Shown: piece by piece, positions 31,131 through 43,189 of the stretch
How positions within the stretch are numbered: position 1 is the first letter of the stretch
Layout: each line of letters opens with the position of its first letter
DNA from: Diphasiastrum complanatum
Lineage: Eukaryota; Streptophyta; Lycopodiopsida; Lycopodiales; Lycopodiaceae
Length of the DNA stretch: 64,000 nucleotides
Assembly: GCA_029204225.1 (NCBI GenBank)
Contig: CM055103.1
Coordinates: 8,462,965-8,526,964, forward strand
Direction of reading: 5' to 3'
Position numbers and translations under genes: made by a program
The notes under the pieces: generated by a model
Database searches by the model: none
What the model saw: the letters and a program-made list of their open reading frames with translations, nothing else
What the model was told of the DNA's origin: nothing

Positions 31131-31669
31131 CTCTACCGCTTCATTGACATGTATACTTGATATACGTAGTCTGATACAGTTCTTTGTTCTGCATTCAGAT
31201 CTGTGTTAATATTGTTATGCTTATTATTCATTCTGTCTAATCTTTCTAGTTGCTCTTTCTGGTAATAGACGACTAACATTTAGTCTTGTCTTTTGCAAAT
31301 GTTTCGTGACTAATTATCAGTCGAGCATTGTCTAGCTCTTCGTGAATCATTCACGACACATAATTTGTCTTTCTATTTGTGACAAATTATTCTTCTGGAT
31401 CGTCATTTATTATGTTTGCCTACGTAATCTAGAATGACCGTGATTTCCATCACTAAAGTTCTGTTCATTTTGATAGGCGTAGTCATGCTTATGGAGAGAG
31501 TCATATAGCTCGTTCTCCTACGCACAAATATTTTCTATTCGAGTTTGTTTCTCGTTCGTGTTTCGTTTCTCGTTTGTGTTTCATTTCTCGTTTGTGTTTG
31601 TCTTACCCCTATGAGCTAAATTTTTGTTTCTAACATTCGACACCTTTCTCAATTCTCGTTCCTCTCCCT
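31131..31669 (+). repeat. Probable 3' LTR remnant of copia-3 with 18-bp repeats
   Basis: Follows the RNase H end. Three 18-bp units of the type TTTCGTTTCTCGTTTGTG lie at 31543-31596. A TTCGTGAATCATTCACGACA palindrome near 31340 resembles the TTCGCGAATTGTTCGCGACA words of the copia-5 LTR (46300-46600). No polypurine tract or LTR pair was found, so the LTR call is tentative. Confidence 0.45.
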
Positions 31670-31940
31670 CTCTCTCTCCAACACTTGGGACATATGGAGC
31701 ACACTTTATGAAGTGATATGTCACTACAAAGTTGCATCTGAGAAAAATGTTCTTTTTGCTCAAAATGTAAGAAGGTGATTCTGTCCAGAATCACGTCAAT
31801 TAGTTTAAAACTCTACTAGAGCATATGGTAGCCATAGGTTCAACGATTGAAGATTCTGACATTGTCATAACCTTACTTTCTAGCATGCCACCCTCTTATG
31901 AAAATTGGGTAGTGATGATTTCCACTCACACAGATCTAAC
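31670..31940 (+). pseudogene. Ty1/copia gag fragment
   Basis: Encodes KVASEKNVLFAQN and, after a frame change, AIGSTIEDSDIVITLLSSMPPSYENW, typical of the UBN2 gag domain. It is cut at 31940 by the LTR-like start of gypsy-3. It matches the gag piece at 29410-29500 on the other strand, so both may belong to one family. Confidence 0.75.
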
Positions 31941-32640
31941 TGTGGGGGCTGGAATACAAGGCCAAAGGAGCATCTCAATGGAGCCTAGGAGAATTGAGGA
32001 AAGAAGCACCTTGCAGGGAAGGAGCCTATGTATATAATAATTTTGTGTAATTAATGGCCCAAGTATGGCATCTTGCATGTATAAGCCCATCAATAGTTAG
32101 TCATGTTAGGCCCCAGTTCGGCATCCTGAGTGTATAAGTCCAACTTGTGGTGCCATTAGTCACTAGGGGGCAAGGAAACAATTTTGGCAAGTCTCAAGGT
32201 TTAAACTTAGACTTTAAAAAGTATGTAAAAGTCAAAGTCAAGCTTCCAAAAAGAAACTTGCATTGTATTTTGAGACTTGAAATGGCTCGTCCTATAAGCA
32301 AAAGTGGAAAGTGAACTCCACAAGCTTCTATGAAAGGAAGTCCATTGTATGTCATTTCTATCCTTAATGCAAAAGAGCTAAGTGCTGCTAAATGTGGTGT
32401 TTGGCTAATATTAGTGTAACTTTGTGTGTGATGCATTTCTTTCTAGGTGTTGCTATCTTAGCCACTTTTTAGCGTGTATGCCTAACCTTGGAGTGTATCT
32501 TATTTAGTTATGCTTATAGAGAGAGAGTAGGAGGGCGTGAAGTCCTAGTTAAAGGAAAGAGAGTGTGTGTGATCTCCAGAACTTGTTTGCATTTCCCAGA
32601 GGTGCAGATCTTGTATCTAAGTTTGCCCAGCTCAGATTTG
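31941..32640 (+). repeat. 5' LTR of gypsy-3
   Basis: Starts TGTGGGGGCTGG, where the copia gag is lost. It has the LTR word CATCTTGCATGTATAAGCCC at 32069-32088 and a second version at 32122-32141, as in gypsy-2. The right end is inferred from a degenerate primer-site-like TTGGGCCATCATTGCC at about 32638. No partner LTR is found. Confidence 0.55.
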
Positions 32641-34119
32641 GGCCATCATTGCCTACTGAAAACGTTGTCCAGAGGGAGAACCCAAACCATGAACATTGCT
32701 CCAAAAAACTGACTTCAAAGTTCTAGTTGTTTTTACCACTTCATTAGCCCATCTAGGTTCGCCTCCTTCGTCATTGACAAATCCAGTTGAGACAAGTACA
32801 CTGCCCAGAGGGTGAACCCAGATCCTAAGGATCCACTATTTTACGTTGAAAAGTGTGCAAATCTTGATTTTTTGTACTTTTGGCCTGACAGCTGTACTTC
32901 TGAATTCTCCCAACTACAAGTGATTAATTTCACATGTGTATTACCTACTATACTCAAAGGGAGTGAAGCGAGATTGAGACTTGTACAAAATTCACTAGAG
33001 ATCTTGGTCCACCGAGTTGCAGGTTGTATTCCCCAATGAAGATAAGCTTAACTTGAGTCAGGTGAACCCAAACTCCCACAAGATCAGCCAAAAAACTACA
33101 TTTTCTGATCTGTAGGCTTCAATTTTTAAAATCTAGGTTCGCCACTTGAAATCTGAGAGATTTGATATGGACCTTTAAATCTCCAGGAAGGCGAACCTAG
33201 ACTCCCAAGGGATCTCCCGATCTTGCAACATGTTACTTCCAGCACCCTGAATTTTCAAAATCATCCCAAGTTCTCAATTTTGGCCATTTGAGACCTGCAC
33301 TCATCCATCCAGCCTACATCATTGGTCAAATTGGAGAACCTACATTTCCAACCCATCTTCAACCATCAAGCTCTTTGATTCCATCAAGTTACATTCCCAT
33401 ATTTGAATTCCCCAATTGTGTGAGAATTTCCAATTGGTGGATCCCAATTTGAAAATTTACTAAGACTTCATCAGGTCATCATTCCCATTCCCCCTTCCAA
33501 ATTTCCCATTTGTGCTTTAATTCCATTCCCATCTTGATTCCCCAACCTATATTCCCTACTTTTGCTTCACAAATCTACATTTTCCAATTCACCATTTTAC
33601 ATTCCCAAGATCTATTCTACATTCCCATTCCATCTCCTTTCATTTATATACTTTACATTTCCAACTTTTTGCATTCCCAAATCCACATTCACAAGTCACT
33701 TGACATTCTCCAACTCATATCCTTCCATATTTGCATCAACCATATTCCCCAATTTCATATTCCCAGATTTAGACTTGATCTAATTTCCCAATCTTCCCTC
33801 ACTTCACCTTGATTTTTAGATTCCCACGTTCTTTTCATTTTAACTCTTTAGTCCCAAATTTCCAAGATCCACCACCTTGTTTCCACATTCTCAGTTTTTT
33901 ACAAATTCTCTTATTCACAGATTGAAGTAGCCTTGTTGCCTTCCCAAACAGAATACTTTCCCAAGTTACAAACTTAGAAAAGATCTTTTGTTTGGATGCA
34001 ACTAAGATCAGGTCAAAAGACTAGATCTAGGATCTCAAGAGAAGACGAGAGTTCACTTGGAGTTCAGGAACTTTGAACTACCCATCACCAACCTCGAAAT
34101 CTCCAAGAGCAATTCAACA
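32641..34119 (+). other. Leader of gypsy-3 with GAACC/GGTTCGCC words
   Basis: Non-coding stretch in which short words such as GGGAGAACCC, AGGTTCGCC, GGGTGAACCC, GGCGAACCTAGACTCCC and CTAGGTTCGCC recur in both orientations (about 32673, 32757, 32811, 33061, 33134, 33189). From 33430 it becomes pyrimidine-rich with many CATTCCCA words. The layout parallels the leader of gypsy-2 although the motif differs. Confidence 0.55.
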
Positions 34120-35240
34120 TGGCTTCCAATAATCCAAATCGACCTCAAGAAAATCCAGTACAACTTGAGGCACCAGGAGCCCAAATGATCCGCAATCCAG
34201 TAGCCTATGTCATACCAATACCAAGAGCCATCCCACATAATCAATGAGCCCCTAGACTCGATCTATCACGCTACGATGGTACTACCGACTCCACACACTA
34301 CCTTCAAATTTATGAGGAAGCATGTGAAGTATATGGAGAGACAACCCCGGAAGAGAAGCACGGGCTCTTTAGCATGACTCTCACTGATGTAGCACATGAA
34401 TGGTATTTCAACCTTGAGTGACATTCAGTGATTTAAATCATCTAGATTTCTTGAAAGCCCGTTCATGCTACTTAGTAAGATCAAGATAAGGAAGGATGAG
34501 AGGGTACGTGATTATATTGAACACCTAAAACATCTTAAAATTGAATGCTTTGCTCACCTGGCACCTGATCAGGCCGTGCTCATATGGTTCATGACTGGCC
34601 TCCCGAAATCTATTAGGCATGAATTTAGACCGCCAGAAACCTATGCTACCTTACGTAATGCCATGGATGATGCCATCCGAGAAGAAGATAAAGGCTATGA
34701 TGAAGATTACGAACCCCAACGTTCACAGAACATTGCTAATGATCACAACCATAGATCCCAAGGTGAAGGGACGTCCTTCGATGTTGCCACTTAATTGTTG
34801 TTACAACATGAACAAGTGTTAAGTTACTTTAATCCACATCCTTATGGAAAGATTCAGTTGATACCAAAGGATGTACCTAGGATCCCACCACTAGCCCAGG
34901 TATCTAACGAGTCACACCCCACAATTGTATATCAATACAACATCAAGGTGAGCCATCGGAACAAACACCCAATAGATAAGGCCATAATTTGTGTGGACAC
35001 CATGTTGTGGGATCCCACCAAGATGATAGTTATCGATCCCACCAACCTGCTCATGCTCTGTCAATATGGCAGCAGCCAAGAAACCAACTGCCAAAATACC
35101 TACAAATCTAAAGGGAAAGGCTAAGATGGGTTGTGATCATCCACAACTCATGAATACCAACATTCAACTGGAGGATGCTACATCTAGGACATCAAAAGTA
35201 GTCTAGACAACATCCACATCTCCATCCCAAAATCAAAAGG
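34120..35240 (+). pseudogene. Ty3/gypsy gag (gypsy-3, broken)
   Basis: ATG at about 34120 (MASNNPNRPQENPVQ) leads into APRLDLSRYDG, YLQIYEEACEVYGE and a stop near 34245. Capsid words continue in other frames (MLLSKIKIRKDERVRDYIEHL, WFMTGLPKSIRHEF, NAMDDAIREED). A short gap near 34420 lacks the expected sequence. From 34795 a frame without family match runs to about 35120, then a Lys-rich linker (KKPTAKIPTNLKGKAKM). The gag matches gypsy-1 and gypsy-2. Homology is lost by about 35290, where the copia-4 LTR begins. Confidence 0.8.
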
Positions 35241-35293
35241 TGAGATAGGACTGAAAATCGATAACTGAGCCATTGCATGATGTGCCAGCCTAC

Positions 35294-36027
35294 GAACAAT
35301 AGGAGAAGGTCAAATGTCACGAAAGGAAAATCTTCGAGACACCCGAAGGTCAAATACTTTCGACACCTCATGCACGAAAGGACCGAGAAGATCAAAGAAG
35401 TATCGTAAAGTACAGATCTCTGATATGATATGATGATGTCATCAGAAGACATTAGGACGTGCCTAATCCGCCGCTCTTGTAATCCATAATTAGTCTTAGA
35501 TTGTTTAATCTATCTAATCAAGATATTACTCTGAATATATGCAGTTGCTAGATGTAACATACAAACATAGATAGACAAAATACAGAATATAGAGAAATCC
35601 GTCAATGAGCGAGATATTGTAAGCAGGATCCACATAGATCCAAGTAGTCCGCTAGTAAGCGAGACACTATTTGTGGGAGAACGCCGCTTCTCTCACACCA
35701 ATACATTGTGTGGATCTGTCACACAGTGCTTAAACCAAGAGGATCAATAGATGATGTTGTAGCCGTTATGCACATATCATTCCAAATTGTCTGATCTCGA
35801 TTGAATTATTGTCTGCTTATTGTTGGTGTATCTCATTCGCATTGTTTTATCTATTCTGCACATAGGTTCAATCTTGTTGAATGCTGAATTAATTTAAACA
35901 TAGGTCAGCAGTGTCTGTCTACATTCTGGAGGATTGTAGGAATGATATAGTAGGAAGTGACCAGCAATCATATCCGAACTCCATCCGATTTCATTCGTGT
36001 TTGTTTCGCTTGTTTCGATTCGCATCA
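35294..36027 (+). repeat. 5' LTR of copia-4 (left end uncertain)
   Basis: About 734 bp matching 40085-40813 at high identity through AGGAGAAGGTCAAA ... GATTCGCATCA, directly before the primer site. To the left the match stops near 35290, although the 3' copy might extend further, so the 5' end may have been lost or rearranged. Confidence 0.85.
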
Positions 36028-36028
36028 G

Positions 36029-36040
36029 TGGTATCAGAGA
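36029..36040 (+). other. Initiator tRNA-Met primer site of copia-4
   Basis: TGGTATCAGAGA is one base after the LTR end at 36027 and matches the plant copia primer site TGGTATCAGAGC except at the last base. Confidence 0.88.
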
Positions 36041-36152
36041 CACCACAACATGCTCATATCCGAGACCTGATATAGCTAAAGAGCTATCAGATTCAGGAGG
36101 CAAAGCATTCAAGACAAGGAACCATTAACAAGTGAGAACACAGTTCACATCA

Positions 36153-39100
36153 ATGGCTTCAATAAGCAGTATACAATCAAAGATCTATACAATCCTCGAC
36201 TCAGCCGAGTCGAGCTTCCTAGCATGGAAGGTAAAGACCTCTCTCATATTGAAGGAAGAAGGGCTATGGCCCTGGGTAGACGGCACCAAAGAGATGCCTA
36301 CAACTACATGCAAAGAGCTATGTGAATGGAGAGTGAAGAACGACAAAGCAGTAGCCATGTTGTCATCATCCATCAAGGACAAGCCTGTTTTTTGACCTCG
36401 AGACTCTCTCTATTGCAAGAGAGATTTGGGATACATTGTTTACCATATTTCAGACAAAATCACGTAGCCAGATAATGTTTCTCGAAGATCAACTGACAAA
36501 TCTATGTTGGGATACAACAATGGACTGTTACCAGAACCCAAGAAATAAATAAGCTCAAGGAAAACGAGATAACAATAATAGTTCGTCCTACGTCGAAGAG
36601 CCAGAAAGCTCAAAGATGGGCGAAGAAAGATCGAATCATGGAAATTTGACCACCTACATTTGTGCAGATATGTGTGCAGTATCGACACCTGACACACAAG
36701 AGGTAATCTTTGATTCAGGAGCAACCTCACACTTCAAGACAGATATTTGAAAGTCAAATATCAAGACAGGTAATATTTGACTTTCGGAGTGTAGATCCAT
36801 CAAGATTTATTATTCTTGGAAATGGATCGAAACATCAAGTAATGGTATTGGTTCGTTGTGGCTCAATCTTCCTTAAGCTCCCTTACTGTTACCAAAAATC
36901 ATCATCGTCTGTGCGACTCTTCCATTTTTAGTTTGACATAGAGAGATTTGTTATTGAGCATAGAGAAATTTTTCCTAAACTGTACAAAAAAAATTTATGA
37001 GTGCTAGGATGCATGTGACATTTTCACATGAAACATGTAATGTCGTTGATGCAAGCAACAGTACATTGATTACACAAGGTAGAAGAAAGGCAACCTATAT
37101 CTATTGAAGGTACGCCTACCTGCAGATCAATTGCATCAAACCCATGATGATTTGTCAGATATTCTATGGCACAGGAGACTATGCCATATGAACTCAATGG
37201 CATTGTATCAAGCAAGCCATCATGGAGCTATCACAGGGGTGAGCATCTCAAATGCAACTAGTTCGATGACTTGTGATGCATGTATAAAAGGTAAGATGTC
37301 ATGTACTCCTTTTGTCAAGGACTCCTATAGAACGACAAAGATTTTGGAGCTAGTACATTTGGACATCTGTGGACCTTTCAGCGGATCTCAGTAGGAGGCT
37401 CGAAGTACTATATCACCTTTATTGATGATTACAGTAAGTTCGTCTGAGTCTACTTCATTCACAACAAGTCAGATGCATTTGACAAGTTCACCACATATGT
37501 GAACTGGGCAAAAAGATACACAGAAAATAAGGTGAAGCAAATCAAAACAGATTGGGGTGGAGAATACATCTCGAACCGATTCACTAATTTCTACAATGGC
37601 CGAGGCGTCATTCACAGAATCCTATACACCGTAGCACAATGGTGTTGCAGAAAGAAAGAACATGACTCTCATCAAGCCGCCAGGTGCATGATGGCCTATT
37701 CGAAGACTCCAAGAGTGCTGTGGACTGAAGCAGTAGCTACAACTGCCTACATTCAAAATAGGACAGGAAAATCTGGTATTCCTCACACAACACCACACGA
37801 ACTATGGTGGGGTAGAAAACCCAATCTGACTCATGTTTGAATCTTCGGTTGTGCAGCATATGCACATGTTCCTGAAAAGCTTTGAAAGAAGCTTGATGAG
37901 AAAGCAAAACAAGGATATCTTGTAGGATATGACAATCATTCATCATACTACAGAATCTACATGCTAGAGACAAACACAGTGAAGACAGTCAGAGACGTCA
38001 AGTTCAATGAGACCAAAACAATGGCCAACAATGATCATGTCAGTTATGAAGTTCTTGAAAGACAATATTATAATCTACCAACCGCGACAGAGAGAACAAA
38101 GGACGAACACTTAAAAGAAGATGTTCAAGTCGCACCTCAATCAAGTGACGAATCATATGAAGAAAGATTTGCAAGCCTACCTACTGCTACACACCTGTAA
38201 ACCGAAATAGGTTCAGACCTAGAAGAACAGATAAAGGCAAGAGCATTGCAGTACCAGAAGGATTTCCCAGAAGATCAACAAGAGAGCAAAGAGAGCCAAC
38301 AAGATTCATGCCATGTAGCTCAGCTTCTACATCTGAAGAGTTTTGTGGATTCAATGGAGAACCACAAACATTCAAGGAAGCAATTGAATGTCCAGAGAAG
38401 GACAAATGGATCCAAGCCATGAACGAAAAAATTGAATCCATGAAGAAGAATGAGGTATGGACACTGCAACCAGTGCTAGAGAAGCGAAAAACTGTGCAAT
38501 ACAAATGGATTTACAAACTCGAGTATGGACCGAATGGAGATGTTTGGAGATACAAGGCCAGACTTGTAGCGACGAGTTTTGCACAGAAGTATGGCATCGA
38601 CTACACTGAGACGTTCTCTCCAGTGGTGAAGCATGCTTCCTTACGTCTACTATTTGCATATGTAGCTGCATATGACCTCAAGATTCACATCGTTGATGAG
38701 AAGACAACATTCCTACATGGCGAATTAGACGAAGAAGTCTACATGGATCAACCTCCAAGTTATACCTCCAAATCACTTCCTACCTATGCATGCGGAATGC
38801 ACAAGAGTATCTATGGTCTGAAGCAATCAGCAGGACAATGGTATAAGAAGAAAGATCAATCCCTAATATCCTTATGATTCAAGCCATTGATAGTTGATTC
38901 CAATTTCTATTTAAGAATCACAGATGTAAATATCATCATTGTTGTTGTGTATGTGGACGACACCCTAATACTATGCAGAAGTGAAAGCCTGATTGCAGGA
39001 GTGAAGAATGAGATCTTGAAACATTTTGAGATTACAGACCTAGGAGAAGCCATATGTTATCTTGGCTTACTAAATTGACAGAGACTATGATAAAGGAAAA

Positions 39101-39900
39101 TTGTACCTTCACCTATCCAAATATACCCAAAAGATCCTAGAAGATTTCGGGATAATGAATTGCAAAGGAGCAAATACTGCAATGTTTTTAGGAACAATCC
39201 TAATGAATGAAAATTGTTCAAAGATTGTAGAGGAAAGAGAATTGATACAACATACACCATACAAGAAGCTAATCAGATCACTAATGTATCTTGCAGATAA
39301 CACATGCTCTGAGATTGCTTATGTCGTGTTCAGGATGAGTCAATTCAATACAAATCCAGGTTCAACTCATTGGCATCGCAAAGCAAATCTTGCAGTACCT
39401 TCAACTAACGAAGGATTTTGGGTTGTGTTATTCATGTGATGCAGGATTCTAGATGCTTTCATACAGTGATGCTAGCTGGACATCTCTCAAGGACGACTAC
39501 AAAAGCATCTCAGGAGGATGTACCATCGCAGCAAGAGCAGCAATTCTCTGGGTCAGCAAAAAGTAGATCATCATAGCTCAGTCATCCTGCGAAGCAAAAT
39601 ATGTAGCAACAGCGAAGATGGCCAATAAAATCAGTGGCTCAAACAGTTTCTTGACAAACTAGGTGAAACGAAGAATGAACCTCTGATTTTGTAGATGGAC
39701 AATACATTTGCAATACATCGGACAAAAAATCTCGTGTTTCACTCAAGGATGAAACACACTGCAATCAAGTACCACTTAATAAGGGATCTGATAAAAAAGA
39801 AGAAGTTGTAGACTACTTTCATTGGAACAAAGAAGATGGTTGCTGACATCTTCACAAAGGCCTTAGACAAAGGTTTGTTCAAAAAATAGAGGAACAGTCT
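36153..39900 (+). pseudogene. Ty1/copia gag-pol (copia-4, multiple breaks)
   Basis: ATG at 36153 starts a gag (MASISSIQSKIYTILD, LKEEGLWPWVDG) that breaks at 36393. Near 36510 the frame jumps from gag directly to DCYQNPRNK, so the gag C-terminus and most of the zinc knuckle are deleted. A protease DSGATSHF follows (about 36712), then LWHRRLCHMN (integrase finger, 37160), an integrase core with stops and frame changes (DWGGEY at about 37553 where DxGGEY is usual), RT (YVDD intact near 38953) and RNase H remnants. DIFTKALDK lies near 39850. The copia-5 gag and protease at 43681-45656 are close relatives in opposite orientation. Not functional. Confidence 0.88.
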
Positions 39901-39924
39901 TGAATCATAAAGCTACCATGCTTT

Positions 39925-39933
39925 GAGAGGGAG
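39925..39933 (+). other. Polypurine-tract-like sequence, copia-4
   Basis: GAGAGGGAG near the end of the element resembles the tract before copia 3' LTRs. If real, the 3' LTR would begin at about 39935 rather than at 40070, which leaves the LTR start open. Confidence 0.5.
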
Positions 39934-40069
39934 CTGAAGAAACAAAGTGTTTCTACTACCAAAGCTTTGCTAGCTCTCGACTCCCAATCTGACGAATATC
40001 TCATAGACCCTAAAGACCTCAAAAACGAAGATCTCGAAGACCTCAAAAAATGAAAACCTCGAAGATGAA

Positions 40070-40813
40070 ATGTTCGTGAACAACATGAACAACAAGAGAA
40101 GGTCAAACAACGTGAAAAGAAAATGTTCGAGACACCCAAAGGTCGAATACTTTCATGCACGAAAGGACTGCAAAGATCAAAGAAGTACCGTAAAGTACAA
40201 ATCCTTGATATGATATGATGACATTAGCAGAAGAGCGTTAGGACGTGTCTAATCCGTCGCTCCTGTAATCCACGATTAGTCTTAGATTGTTTAATCTGTC
40301 TAATCAAGATATTACTCTGAGTATATGCAATTGCTAGATGCACCATACACACATAAATAGACAAAATACAAAATATAGAGAAATTTGTGAGTGAGCGAGA
40401 TATTGTAAGCAGAATCCATAGAGATCCAAGTAGTCTGCTAGTAAGCAGGACACTGTTCATGAGAGAACACCGCTTCTCTCACGCTAATGCGATGTGTGGG
40501 TCTGTCACACAATGCTTAAACCAAGAGGATCAATAGATGATGTTGTAGCCGTTATGCACATATCATTTCAAATTGTCTGATCTTGATTGAATTATTGTCT
40601 GCTTATTGTTTGTGTATCTCGTTCGCATTGTTCTATCTATTCCGCACATAGGTTCAATCTTGTTGAATGTTGAATTAACTTAAACATAGGCTAGCAGTGT
40701 TTGTCTACATTCTGGAGGATTGTAGGAATGATATAGCAGGTAGTGACCAGCAATCATATCCGAACTCCATCCGATTTCATTTGCATTTGTTTTGCTTGTT
40801 TCGATTCGCATCA
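40070..40813 (+). repeat. 3' LTR of copia-4
   Basis: Matches the 5' LTR from about 40085 to GATTCGCATCA at 40813 with scattered substitutions. A TGTTCGTGAAC at 40070 is a possible start; see the purine tract at 39925 for an alternative. No target duplication could be recognised, in keeping with the uncertain left end of the 5' LTR. Confidence 0.83.
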
Positions 40814-41637
40814 ATGTCTTCAATTTTGAACTCTTGAGTTGAGAACATTAAAGAACAGCTTCCTTGAAAGCTTGGCTAGTCAACACTTTGACATAACAAT
40901 ATTGGCTATATCCAATCAACATCGAAAAATAGTCTGGTAGTATATATTCATGCTCTGAATGGTTGTGTGAGAGTTATGATCTCAAATATGTTCAAGCCAT
41001 CAAATGGTGGAGGGCGTCGCTGCTCTATGTAGACATCTGGGCATTGTTCTGATTCACAGCAGTTGTAGTTGAACGTGAAGCAAAGTAGGTTGACCCTTCG
41101 CAGATTCAGAAGCATCTATGAATTCGTTGACGTGCACGGACATCTTTCAAATATCACCATGACAAACATCAAGTATAGCACATTTTTTATAGACCCCTTG
41201 GCAATGTAGGGCCAAATAATGAGAAAGGTGTCCATCTAACAAGCAAAACTTGTACCAAGTTTTCAGGTGAGTACATATTCATTGGTTGAGATAATATCCT
41301 AGTTCTACGATCAACATCAATGGATTGACAGAGTAATAGCCCTTGAACATGAGTGGTTCTATGCCTGAATTGCTCTTGAACAGAGGTTCATTATAGACAT
41401 GTAACCGGCAGCAATTCTCTTAAAAAGACACCAAAAGTGAGCTATTCCAAAATATATACATCAAATTTTAGTTATCTCATGTGATATGAGCTATCTTAGT
41501 ATACTAGACTTGGGATTGGTTGAGTCTGATCAATTGATGAGCCGTGTCGAGTGATAAGCAACAAAACCATGCATAGACATAAAATTTAAATCTTCACATG
41601 TAATAGGGGTTTGACAAGGGGTTGAACTTGAGTTGTC
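40814..41637. other. No gene seen
   Basis: About 820 bp of AT-rich sequence between the copia-4 LTR and the reverse-strand ORF. No motif recognised. Confidence 0.5.
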
Positions 41638-42678
41638 TTAATATATTACTTGTTGTGGCATAACCGGTACGAGGATTTGTGGTCCCGCTTTCAACACCTG
41701 AGCGGTTGCTTTTTCATAGGCGCTAATGGTTTCTTTAGCCTTTGCCAACTTAGTTGAAGTTGTTCCTTTGAACCTGTCAAAGCGGCCTTGGAATCCCTGA
41801 AGGGCCACTTTGTATGTTTCCACTTTCTTGAACAAATACACAATCTTCGTTGGAGTGACTAGATGATCTGGTATTTGCGTCTGAAGATATGCATCATGCT
41901 CAAGGGTGGTCGCATCCAATTCACCTTGGAGACGAGTGCAATCATGCTTCGTCATTTGCAATTGACTTTTAGCAGCTGCACCTGTTGCTTTGCATCCTGC
42001 ACGGCCTTGTCCACCTAATCTTGTGCGATTGTTAGGGCATTTTGCAGGGAGCTGATGTATCTTTCGAGCGATCAGCGTGTTGCTGTGCCATTTTCTTTTT
42101 AGCTTCAGATTTGTCTTCACGCTGCTCGGCAATCTTCAATTCTCTATCCAGTTGGACAATCTTCTGGCTGATGAGAGTGTTTTCCGATCCCAGATCTGAA
42201 ATTCTCTGTTCCATTTTTTTTTCTTATCCAGCATAGACTGGATCACTTGCGCAAGGCTTGATACCAAACCAAGAGCATCACCAGAATCTACTATCATGGA
42301 GGTGGCAACAGCAGGAGGACCTGATGGTACTGTCCTTGGTTGGTGTGAAATAGGTGTCGGTACTTTTTCTTCTTCAAAACCATCTTCTTCTTCAAAACCC
42401 TCAAGCACGATGGCGTCAAACTGCTTCAGTGATTTCGCAGCTTGGTCGACCCAAAGTGTGGCTGGGTTGTCTTCAACTTGAAGTCGATAGCTTGAGTCTT
42501 CAACATCGACAGTAGTATCATGGATTTGTTTGAATCCTCTTCCAGGGGATTGGAGTTCAAAGAGCGCAAGGCTCCGGGGCATTTCAAAAACTTCGGAGGC
42601 CCCAAGGGGGTCAGAATCATCGAACATATCCATGAAATACTGTGTGTTTGATGATAGAGCTTCGGTGTGCGGGGGCAT
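41638..42678 (-). pseudogene. Orphan coiled-coil ORF related to gypsy-2 ORF2 (frameshifted)
   Basis: ATG at 42678 begins an acidic 160-residue region (MDMFDDSDPLGASEVFEMP, EGFEEEDGFEEEKVP). It leaves the frame at an A-run (KKKK, about 42210-42220), continues in a second frame (ISQKIVQLDRELKIAEQRE), then in a third from about 42040 to the TAA at 41638. The last part has CTRLQGELDATTLEHDAYL and TYKVALQGFQGRF..STKLAKAKETISAYEKA. The pattern TYK..F..F..T..LAKA..AY.K then P..VP is shared with ORF2 of gypsy-2 (4110-4260). Heptad-like spacing suggests coiled coil. No enzyme motif; function unknown. Confidence 0.6.
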
Positions 42679-43189
42679 TAGAGAAACTTAGAGTCCGACG
42701 AGGAAAAAATGCTTTTTTATTTTTTTTTTCTTATTTTCATTGCTATGTTGACCAATTGAAACTTTAGCTTCAGGGTTCTACGTAACGTAGAATTTTCCAA
42801 ATATAAATAAAATAAAAACTATTTAAATATATTGTTGTTTCGTCGGGCAGCATGTGGAAATGCGATTGGTTGATGAGTCCTGCCCTTCCAGGTCATCACT
42901 GTCCGAAGAAATCCAAAAATATTGAAAATGAATATGACAGATGGTTGAGATGAGAAATTCGATGTACCATTAATGTATATGCATTGTCAAACCATGGTTA
43001 ACAAGGATAACCAGAGTTAATTTGTGGCACCAAATAGATCAGTGTTTCAAATTTTCGCCAGCTCTTTTTTTCAAATTCATGGCTTTTTGTCTACGCAAAT
43101 TTTCAGATTCATAGTTCATTGTTTCAGATTTTTGCATGCAAATTACGAATGGCGCCATCAAGGAAGCCGTGCTCCTCAATCGACTTTGT
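42679..43189. other. No gene seen
   Basis: AT-rich spacer with a poly-T run near 42712-42730 between the orphan ORF and the truncated end of copia-5. A GAATTTTCCAAATATAAATAAAATAAA stretch is low complexity. No coding motif recognised. Confidence 0.45.

Noticed and set aside
43150-43158. TGGCGCCAT as a gypsy primer site
   Set aside because: TGGCGCCA is a palindrome and only eight or nine bases match; no LTR end with TG...CA flanks it.
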